Positions 7,853-14,526 of a DNA stretch of 14,526 nt are shown here, piece after piece. This stretch comes from Falciphora oryzae (taxonomy: Eukaryota > Ascomycota > Sordariomycetes > Magnaporthales > Magnaporthaceae). The stretch is from positions 4,546 through 19,071 of the forward strand of contig JNVV01000119.1 of the NCBI GenBank assembly GCA_000733355.1, given 5' to 3'. How positions within the stretch are numbered: position 1 is the first letter of the stretch; each line of letters starts with the position of its first letter. Below the pieces are notes generated by a model, which did no database searches, was not told the DNA's origin, and was given only the letters and a program-made list of their open reading frames with translations. A program made the translations under genes and the position numbers.

Positions 7853-10800
7853 TTAATCGCAAGCCTCAGCCGAGAACCCAAAGATCAGCACGCGTCCGGA
7901 CCGGCAGGCAAGAGCTAAGGCTAACCCCGACGGCGCTACAGCCGAACAAGCCGGGCGGTACTCGCGCGGCAGCCACAGCCAGTTCTGCGAATTCCGTGAG
8001 ATCCAGACCCCGTCGGAACTGACACCGTAGCCTCGGTACTGAGGCTTTTGCGGCTCCTGCGGCTTTTGAGCGTTTTGACGCCGTTGAGAATCCGGCGAGT
8101 CAAAAATAGTGACCATTCCAATATCCGTGAAAAGAGATGAGCCGGTAAGATCAAAAGAGAGATTGTAGATGATTCTGCCAATGTTGAGCGTTTGCAGGCA
8201 GGCGCCGTTATGCACGTCCCAGATTTTGACGGTTTCGTCGCGCGACCCGGAAGCGATGCGGCTATTGTCGTGCGAGAACGCTACCGACCTGACCAAGTCG
8301 CTATGGCCCTCGAATGTCTGCAGGCAGGCGCCGCTATGCGCGTCCCAGATTTTGACTGTTTCGTTGCGCGACCCGGAAGCGATGCGGCTGCTGTCGTGCG
8401 AGAACGCTACAAAAAAAACCCAGCCGTTATGGCCTTCGAGCGTTCGCAAGCGAGCGCCGCTATACGCGTCCCAAATTTTGACGGTTTCGTCGCGCGACCC
8501 GGAAGCGATGCGGCTGCTGTTGTGCGAAAACGCTACCGAAGAGACCCAGCCGTCATGGCCTTCGAGCGTTTGCATGCGGGCGCCGCTATGCGCGTCCCAG
8601 ATTTTGACGGTTTTATCGTCCGACCCGGAAGCGATGCGGCTGCTATCGTGCGAAAACGCTACCGAAGAAATCCGGCGTTTATGGCCCTCGAGCGTTTGTA
8701 AGCAGGCGCCGCTATACACGTTCCAAATTTTGACGGTTTTATCGTCCGACCCGGAAGCGATGCGGCTGCTGTCGTGCGAGAACGCTACTGATCTAACCCA
8801 GTCGCTATGGCCCTCGAGCGTTTGTAAGCAGGCGCTGCTATGCACGTCCCAAATTTTAACAGTTTCGTCGTTCGACCCGGAAGCGATGCGGCTGCTGTCG
8901 TGCGAAAACGCTATAGAGAAAGCCCAGCCGTCATGGCTTTCAAGCGTTTGCAGGAGGGTACCGCTATGCGCGTCCCAGATTTTGACGGTTCTATCATCCG
9001 ACCCGGAAGCGATACGGCTGCTATCGTGCGAAAACGCTACCGAGCTGACCGAGTCGTTATGGCCTTCGAGCGTCTGCAGGCAGGCGCCGCTATGCACGTC
9101 CCAAATCTTAATAGTTTTGTCGTCCGACCCGGAAGCGATGCGGTTGCTATCGTGCGAGATCGCTACCGAATTGACCGAGCCGCTATGGCCTTTAAGCGTT
9201 TGCAGGCACGCGCCGCTCGCCGCGTCCCAGATTTTGACGGTTTCGTCGCCCGACCCGGAAGCGATGCGGCTGCTGTCGTGTAAGATCGCTACCGAACCGA
9301 CCGAGCCGCTATGGCCCTTGAGCGTTTGCAGGCACACGCCGCTATGCGCGTCCCAGATTTTGATGGTTTTGTCGTCCGACCCGGAAGCGATACGGCTGCT
9401 GTCGTGCGAAATCGCTACCGAAAAGACCGAATCGCTATGGCCTTCGAGCGTCTGCAGGCAGGCGCCGCTATGCACGTCCCAAATCTTGATAGTTTTGTCG
9501 TCCGACCCGGAAGCGATGCGGCTGCTGTTGTGCGAAAACGCTACTGAAAAGACCCAGCCGTCATGGCCTTCGAGCGTCTGCATGCGGGCGCCGCTATGCG
9601 CGTCCCAGATTTTGACGGTTTTGTCGTCCGACCCGGAAGCGATGCGCCGGCTATCGGGCGAGTACGCTACTGACCGGACCCAGTTGCTATGGCCCTCGAG
9701 CGTCTGCAGGCACGCGCCGCTATGCGCGTCCCAATCATCTCCCATTACTGGCTCGGTCGTAATCCATTCTGGCACCTCGTGTTGGAATAGCCCCTTTACA
9801 ATACTGCGGGATGGGCTGAACACAAGCGCTGAACCGTATGTCTGGAGGGGGCTGTTTTCGATTGGTCCTTTGTGGTATAGGATGAATCGGCGCGCATCGC
9901 GGACTAAATCGTTCAATCCAGATGCGCCTGCTCGCCCCTGCAGTGGAGTTAGGACAGTATTTAGACGTAGTAGCAGCTAGAACGTACTTGTAGCAAGCGC
10001 TCGAGTTTCTGTACCGACACGATTCCCTTTGTCATGCTTCGGAGAAGGCTAAGTGCTTCGAGCCAGTAGAGATATCGGTCCTGCAGGAACGTATGGACGG
10101 CGCCGCCGTCCTGGAGGTCTTCGTGTAGTCCAGACGCCATTGCGCTCCCCTTACGATAATGTTAGAAACAGCGTAAAGGGGTATTATAAAGGGGCTTACC
10201 TGAGGTGAAGCGCCAAGTTTTGCAAACGGGGAAACTCCTAGGAAACCTAAGAGAAGGCTAAACGTCTGCAGCGAGAAAAAGTATAGCATTCGCAGAAAAA
10301 TTCCGACCTTGCCGCTCTCTTTCACGTGGTCCTTGCCGCTCTCCTCCAGGTGGTCTACCCAGTAGACACACGAATAATCTGCTGCCGCTAATGGATCTTG
10401 CTCAGGCTGCTTGGCCTGGTCGATGGGAGTTCCAGGGGCGCGCAGGCCGTAGATATCCCGTCGTAGCGTCTTTTCCATGACTTGCAGTGACTGCGTGAAG
10501 ATGCCGCGGTGGGCAGCTGCAGAACCAGAGGGGAAGATGGTTGAGGCGGCCTTTCCTACCAGGTAGTCCTTGGCAGACTGGTGCACGAAGTAGATAGTTT
10601 CGTCGCGAACTGTGAGGAAGGAGCCGCTCATCTCGACAATCTCCCGAATATCTTCGGCTCTGCTGAAAATCGCGTCTGGAAGTCCGGACACTGCGCCTAG
10701 CTCAAGCAGCCGAAGCGGGCGGTAGGCCAGCGTGGCCGCCGAGAGGACCAGCCGACAGTACTCTGTGTCTGTGTCTGTGCTCGCCGGCAGTTCAATCTGG

Positions 10801-11972
10801 TCTATCATCCGCGCATACAGATCATCAAGGCCTTTTGGTACGTCGTCGACCACCTGTCGCACCTTCCAGCGGGGAACTTTTTTGAGTTCCTGGACGACGA
10901 GGGCCACCCAAAGGAACGTTCCCTCGGCTTTCTTGCGGAGGACCTCTCGAACATGATCCTGCAGTGAAGGGTCGTTATGCAGAGATTGGAGTTGCGATGT
11001 CCTGTTGGCAATGTAAGCTTCCACAGCCTGAGATACGGAATCTGCGTTCTCCTGCTCTTCCAGGCTGAGGACCAATTGCGAAGGTTCTGGCAGTGTACGC
11101 GGTCCGATGTTATCCCGGCTAGAAATGATCCACTTGACGCGCGGCAAGTTCGCTTCCTCGAGAACGAACTTTAAGAGCTTGTCTTGGTCCTGCACGCATT
11201 CGTCGAGAGCGTCGATAATCACGATGATCTTCTCCAAGCTCGGATCACGCAGGATACTCAAGCAGATGTTGCACAATGCAGCCCATGCTTCCGTATCCCC
11301 AAAACGCGGCTCCCCGGTGTCCTTGAATTTGTCCCGCACGTGCGAGCAAAAGGACGGCTGCTGCCTCACGACCATGTAGATGAGACCGCGCAGGACAGCA
11401 TGAGCGTTACTGAGCTTGGGAACGGTGGCTTGGCAGAAGAAGAAGGACAGGAGCGTCTTGGCTCCGGTATCTGCGAGTTTCGTGGCAGGGCGTAGCTGGT
11501 CGATGATGCCGCAGAGCAGCATAGTTTTGCCCTTGCCCGGAGCGCCCTTGACCCAAAGCAGCTGGCTGTCTTCGTCGTCGCGCCAACGTTGGTAGTCGGG
11601 ATGGTCGAGGATCCAGCGGCACAACTCCTCGAGGGCGGCGCCTCTTGTTTGATGGATGCCCGTCCGGACGTCGTGCGGATCGGTCACTCCTAGGTAGTCG
11701 AGGAAGCGATCCTTGCTTTGTCCATCTTCGTGTTGGACGGTTCTACGTCAGATTGGAATTGCTAAAAGCGTAGGTTTGCGGTCAAACGTGCCTCCGGCAT
11801 GCTGATGCATGTGATAGGTTCTGGAATTATACTATGTTAATACCGCTTCTTGAAGTAATACAGTCGTCGACATGTATTCTTACGGATTATACGAGGGGCC
11901 AGCATGCATGGTCGTTGCTCGGACATCGTAATGCTGGCGATCCATGGCCGGGAATGCATCAGGCAACGCCAT
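7853..11972 (-). CDS. NLR protein: NACHT ATPase with WD40 repeats (HET-E/NWD type, 4 exons)
   Basis: Model is complement(join(7853..9937,9988..10149,10200..11742,11884..11972)), about 1292 aa. NACHT features: P-loop GAPGKGKT (96-103), Walker B IIDALDEC (205-212), sensor KWIISSRD (233-240), and a winged-helix-like part containing SGSFLTVRDETIYFVHQSAK. Two 50-nt phase-0 introns (GTAAGC/CTAAC/AAG and GTACGT/CTAAC/CAG) lie in the NACHT-WD40 linker and restore the family phrases DRYLYWLEALSLLRSM, then DLVRDARRF. Twelve near-identical 42-residue WD40 repeats and one degenerate repeat follow, then a tail ending FGFSAEACD. Such fungal NLRs oligomerise on ligand binding and trigger incompatibility or immune cell death. 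Exon 1 (29 codons) is the weak part: it has an AAAATGGC start context, a strong GTAAGA donor and an in-phase CGTAG acceptor, but it encodes no known domain. A larger N-terminal HET, Goodbye or lipase-like domain was not found upstream. The divergent HeLo gene is the likely effector partner. Confidence 0.88.
8087..9724 (-). repeat. 126-bp WD40-coding tandem repeats (12 near-identical plus 1 degenerate)
   Basis: On the minus strand, 42-codon units begin at 9724 and follow every 126 bp to 8213. The degenerate thirteenth unit is at 8212-8087. The consensus unit reads HSGACLQTLEGH, xxxVxSVAFSHDSSRIASGS, then xDxTVKIWDx. Differences concentrate at the three residues after GH, the residue after the next Val, the residues around GSxDxT, and the end of the unit. 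In HET-E-family NLRs these correspond to the known fast-evolving ligand-facing positions (about 10-12, 14, 30, 32 and 39 of the repeat). Because 126 is divisible by 3, the opposite strand also stays open over a long distance. Confidence 0.93.
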
Positions 11973-12617
11973 TTTTGGTCTGCTCTGTCATGGGGTCGAA
12001 GACATGCGACAATCGCTGTTCAAAGCGGCACCTTTAGCAAACCGGTTCGGTAGGTTGCTTAGTTGAGCGAGAGCCGTCGTCGTGAGGCAGAGCTAAGAGC
12101 TGTTTTGTTGCACCCTGCTCTTGATTTGGTAGGAATGAGAAATTCGGGTTTGTCGGGCTCAAAGCCGCCGCAAACGGGGGGCTGGCCCCGTGAAATGCGT
12201 GGCATAGTTATGCACGCCCTTTGGCGTTTTACTGCCTTTGGCAGCTGCTCACTGCCGCAGCAGCCGGGTGGGGGGGATTGGGCCTTCATGCATCTGACGA
12301 ATCGCCGTGTTGTCACGTCATGTCTCCACACTTGTACAAATTGCTGGCTGCCGTATGGCAGCTTTTCGGAGCACAAGCCCCGAAAGCGGGTTGCATGGGC
12401 GCAATTCAGCGGCATGTATGCAGCACGTCTGCATCCCTGGAGACTCCGCTTCTGCATTACCCAATATCTGCTGGGCGCATTTAGGCCCGGTTGGTTTTGG
12501 ACAAATACGTCCTTCACGCCCCGGGAGGTATGCGCTAAAGAGTCCGTCTCAAGCTCCTGCAACCCATAATCATCAGCCTGTCTTGAGATTCGTACATTGA
12601 CACACACACGAGTCGAG
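11973..12617. promoter_or_regulatory. Divergent intergenic region between NLR and HeLo genes
   Basis: About 645 bp separate the modelled NLR start (11972) from the HeLo start (12618). Long open frames on both strands at 12059-12676 show no domain or codon pattern that supports a gene. Two adjacent stem-loops occur at 12347-12387. The HeLo leader ends in a short CA run (12600-12609). Shared regulation of the two genes is plausible but inferred from the layout only. Confidence 0.5.
12347..12387. repeat. Two adjacent stem-loops in the NLR-HeLo intergenic region
   Basis: The first is GCTGCC-GTAT-GGCAGC at 12347-12362, a perfect 6-bp stem with a 4-nt loop. The second directly follows: GCTTTTCGG (12361-12369) pairs with CCGAAAGC (12380-12387) with one bulged T. 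They could be operator-like dyads or chance. Confidence 0.5.
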
Positions 12618-13424
12618 ATGACGGGCGTCGAAGCAGGAATTGGAGCGGCGTCTGGGCTAGCCAACCTCTTCAACACGGCTATAACCTGGTTCGACTACGT
12701 CCTTGTCGCCAAACAGGCGGCTCCGCGGCTGCAGTCGCTGCTTGTAAAACTTGACGATGCGCAGCTGAGGCTGACGCGCTGGGGCAAGGCGGCGGGCCTC
12801 ACAGGCCCGCGAATTGAAGACGAGGAGTCGCTGAAGAGCTCGGGCTCATTCCGGCTCGACGAGGAGCAGGAGAAGCAGGCGATCCGGACGTTCCAGACTG
12901 TCGCGACCATCTTCGAAGAGTGCCAGAAGCTCTGTCACGGCGAACGCAACGGCAAGAATGACAACGACCCCAGCGTTAAAGAGAACGAGATCCGCCCGTT
13001 CGGCCCGGTTGGCGTGAATTGGAACCCTATGCACCGCTATCTTCATGAGAAAATGCAGGACATCGTCGAGGGGCGTAGAAACAAGGTCTCAGTCCCGCAG
13101 CGCGTCAAGTTCGCCATCTACAAGGAGAGGCATCTCGAAACACTGATCCGGAAAATCAACGACCATATCGACGAGCTGTACAAGATCTACACCCCGCCTG
13201 CGAGCGAGCAGGACGTGCTCGGCAAGGCTGAGTTAGCGGAGCTCCTTCAGGTCGTGAAGGAGTTGGGCCTCGCTTCCGAGCGCGATCCCCTCATAAATTG
13301 TCACACGGAAGAACCCGTGGACCTAACTAGTCGGCATCACGAGTCGGCCTTACGGAGGTTCGGAGACCCGCATAGGCGGTCAACGGCCCCAAGGCCAAGC
13401 GGTGAAGGTTGGAAGGCAGTGTGA
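12618..13424 (+). CDS. HeLo-domain protein, HET-S-like putative cell-death executioner
   Basis: Single exon, 268 aa, start ATG 12618-12620. Residues 1-60 contain GLANLFNTAITWFDYV and LDDAQLRLTRWGKAAGL, the N-terminal pattern of HeLo (prion-inhibition-and-propagation) domains such as that of Podospora HET-S. Further features are PMHRYLHEKMQDIV (about 138-151) and RVKFAIYKERHLETLIRKIN (about 162-181), followed by HIDELYKIY. The all-helical HeLo fold thus covers about 1-220. In HET-S this domain becomes a membrane-inserting toxic form when templated by an amyloid C-terminus. Here the final 45 or so residues are basic and His/Arg-rich (SRHHESALRRFGDPHRRST) and show no recognisable HET-s-type repeat pair, Gly/Asn-rich amyloid motif or RHIM-like motif. 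The gene is divergent from the NACHT-WD40 NLR, as expected for an effector-receptor pair. A TIR element starts 75 bp after the stop, so the native C-terminus may have been altered. Confidence 0.85.
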   Translation: MTGVEAGIGAASGLANLFNTAITWFDYVLVAKQAAPRLQSLLVKLDDAQLRLTRWGKAAGLTGPRIEDEESLKSSGSFRLDEEQEKQAIRTFQTVATIFEECQKLCHGERNGKNDNDPSVKENEIRPFGPVGVNWNPMHRYLHEKMQDIVEGRRNKVSVPQRVKFAIYKERHLETLIRKINDHIDELYKIYTPPASEQDVLGKAELAELLQVVKELGLASERDPLINCHTEEPVDLTSRHHESALRRFGDPHRRSTAPRPSGEGWKAV

Positions 13425-13462
13425 ATCATGTACTCGATACTTCGCACGGATCACAAAGGGTC

Positions 13463-13470
13463 TATATAAA
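13463..13470 (+). promoter_or_regulatory. TATA-box-like TATATAAA followed by a CT-rich leader
   Basis: A perfect TATATAAA lies 38 bp after the HeLo stop and is followed by a pyrimidine-rich stretch (from about 13480) that looks like a fungal 5' leader. It may serve a transcript reading into the inverted-repeat element. Promoter activity is inferred. Confidence 0.3.
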
Positions 13471-13498
13471 CCCTGCCATCTCCTATGTCTTCCACGAG

Positions 13499-13593
13499 AG
13501 ATTCCTTCTTCCTCAAGCATCTCTTGAGCCCATAGAAAGATTATCTGCAATCTAGAGATTCTTTCTCCAAGCCGTCTTTGACCCCTTGTTACA
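13499..13593 (+). repeat. Left terminal inverted repeat (95 bp or more)
   Basis: It begins AGATTCCTTC and ends CCCCTTGTTACA, and pairs with 14432-14526. The only difference is T at 13509. Inside it lies a small palindrome, CTCAAG-CATCT-CTTGAG (13512-13528). The true outer edge may lie further left, towards the HeLo stop codon. Confidence 0.85.
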
Positions 13594-13709
13594 TAAATAC
13601 TGCGGTCCAGACTTTCTTTGAGTAAAAAGCAAGTGGAAGCCATCATCGTACCCCTTTGCCCTAATATTCACGTTAATGTTCGCATTGCTTACATACGCAG
13701 AATAACAAC

Positions 13710-13823
13710 ATGACCTTCAATACGACGGACGCCACCGTCATGAAGATGGGGCAAGATCAGCAGGCCCGCTACGAAATGACGATTGGGGCCGATAGAAGCA
13801 GCAGGAAGCTAGGCGGACAGTAA
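13710..13823 (+). CDS. Short ORF (37 aa) inside the inverted-repeat element
   Basis: ATG 13710 sits in a good context (AACAACATGACC) and is followed by 37 codons beginning MTFNTTDATVMKMGQDQQAR and ending at TAA 13821-13823. It lies about 240 bp after the TATATAAA. I recognise no family, and a chance ORF of this length is quite possible. It could also be a first exon, although no clear donor site was identified. Confidence 0.25.
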   Translation: MTFNTTDATVMKMGQDQQARYEMTIGADRSSRKLGGQ

Positions 13824-14431
13824 TTGTAAGCGGCACAAGATTGATCATCCTGTTTCGGTCAGTGCCTTGGCCTGGAGACATTGTAGGCCACTGCCGCGGT
13901 TGGGCACGTGCGGTCTGAAAACCAGGGCGGGTAGTATAGCTTTGTCGTACAGAGGCTGGGTAGGTGCGGGAATTTTGCAAAGAATCTGGGTCCTAGTGTC
14001 GCCGGGGTCAATCCCGTCTACGACCAATCGTCAAGCTCTTAGTTTAGGCCGTGACACCAGCAGTGGCAGCGTGACGCGACCCGATAGCGCCCGCCCGCCT
14101 GTCGCGCCCAGCCTCAAAGGGCCCTTGGAGGGAGTCGGCGCCTAGGACAGCCGCCAAGGAGGAGCAGCAACTGGGCGGCGGCGCGGACCAGGAAGCCAAG
14201 CCGGCGCTAAATTCTGCTCAAGGCGAGGCAGTAAGCCAAACTAGGGGCGCTCCCCCAGACCCCAAGGCACGACAGCCCCATCCAGGCAGGGCAGCGGGCA
14301 GCGTGGAGGGCGATTTCTCATGATCGAGCTTCCCATTTCCGGCCGCACATACTATACATCCCTAAACTGAGCGAATTCGCAGCAGTGCTAACGGCTGAGA
14401 ACTATCGAGGCGGTGGTTGCGTGGTAGTGAG

Positions 14432-14526
14432 TGTAACAAGGGGTCAAAGACGGCTTGGAGAAAGAATCTCTAGATTGCAGATAATCTTTCTATGGGCTCA
14501 AGAGATGCTTGAGGAGGAAGGAATCT
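14432..14526 (-). repeat. Right terminal inverted repeat (95 bp or more, cut by window end)
   Basis: This is the reverse complement of 13499-13593 with one mismatch. Similarity stops internally at 14432, where the next bases differ from the left arm. The outer edge is unknown because the match reaches the last base of the window. Confidence 0.85.

Larger units (their letters stand above)
13499..14526. mobile_element. Candidate non-autonomous TIR element, truncated by window end
   Basis: Two inverted 95-bp repeats (13499-13593 and 14432-14526) match at 94 of 95 positions and enclose 838 bp. The interior has no transposase-like reading frame, only a 37-codon ORF at 13710 and weak open frames. 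This layout suits a MITE-like or deletion-derivative DNA transposon. The outer ends and any target-site duplication cannot be seen, because the right repeat runs off the window and may continue. The near-perfect arm identity argues for recent insertion or gene conversion, and little RIP-type decay is visible. Inverted duplication of a gene leader is an alternative. Confidence 0.6.

Noticed and set aside
8169..9980. 603-codon open frame on the plus strand
   Set aside because: It is antisense to the WD40 array. The 126-bp unit is divisible by three, so one stop-free antisense unit stays open through all copies. The minus-strand product is a clear WD40 protein.
9725..10149. Possibility that the NACHT and WD40 parts are two separate genes because of a stop at 10032
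   Set aside because: Two 50-nt introns with consensus splice and CTAAC branch sites remove the break in phase and restore conserved linker phrases (YLYWLEALSL, DLVRDARRF).
12063..12569. 168-codon plus-strand frame upstream of the HeLo gene
   Set aside because: No recognisable domain, and a competing frame on the other strand is equally open. Treated as intergenic.
12059..12676. 205-codon minus-strand frame overlapping the HeLo start, considered as an N-terminal exon of the NLR
   Set aside because: It shows no HET, Goodbye, lipase or nucleosidase motif, its composition does not look coding, and it overlaps the leader and first codons of the HeLo gene.

Overview
The window looks like nuclear DNA of a filamentous ascomycete. 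It has short GT-AG introns of 50-141 nt with CTAAC/CTGAC-like branch sites, a GC-rich third codon position, and protein families typical of Pezizomycotina: a NACHT-WD40 NLR, a HeLo-domain protein, an FHA-kinase and an expanded uncharacterised fungal family. No rRNA, tRNA or CRISPR array was seen. The mix of accessory families, a TIR element and gene remains fits an accessory or fast-evolving region. That placement is an inference.

Left part (1-5195). A 5'-complete, 3'-truncated gene of an uncharacterised fungal family lies on the minus strand (1-1073, two exons). It is divergent, across about 480 bp, from a three-exon plus-strand gene (1556-5195, about 1145 aa). The plus-strand protein joins an FHA-like domain, a complete Ser/Thr kinase, a long low-complexity linker, a KilA-N/APSES-like segment and a C-terminal homeodomain. 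The homeodomain is only complete after splicing a 139-nt intron. This kinase-to-transcription-factor fusion is one of the two main finds. The shared upstream region carries a 31-bp tandem repeat and a 14-bp inverted repeat.

Middle part (5196-7852). No intact gene was found. A poly(A)-like signal follows the kinase gene. A minus-strand stretch at 6507-6075 reads as a small secreted cysteine-rich protein broken across three frames, so probably a pseudogene. The rest has only scattered open frames that I could not assign.

Right part (7853-13424). A minus-strand NLR (four modelled exons, about 1292 aa: short N-terminus, NACHT, linker, 12 nearly identical 42-residue WD40 repeats plus one degenerate repeat) is divergent from a plus-strand HeLo-domain protein of 268 aa. 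A HeLo executioner next to an NLR without its own large N-terminal effector resembles the HET-S/NWD2 incompatibility and cell-death pair of Podospora. Here no HET-s-type amyloid motif is visible in either partner. This pair is the second main find.

Right edge (13499-14526). Two 95-bp inverted repeats (94/95 identical) enclose 838 bp with no transposase. This is a non-autonomous TIR element or other inverted duplication, cut by the window end. Its left repeat begins 75 bp after the HeLo stop codon.
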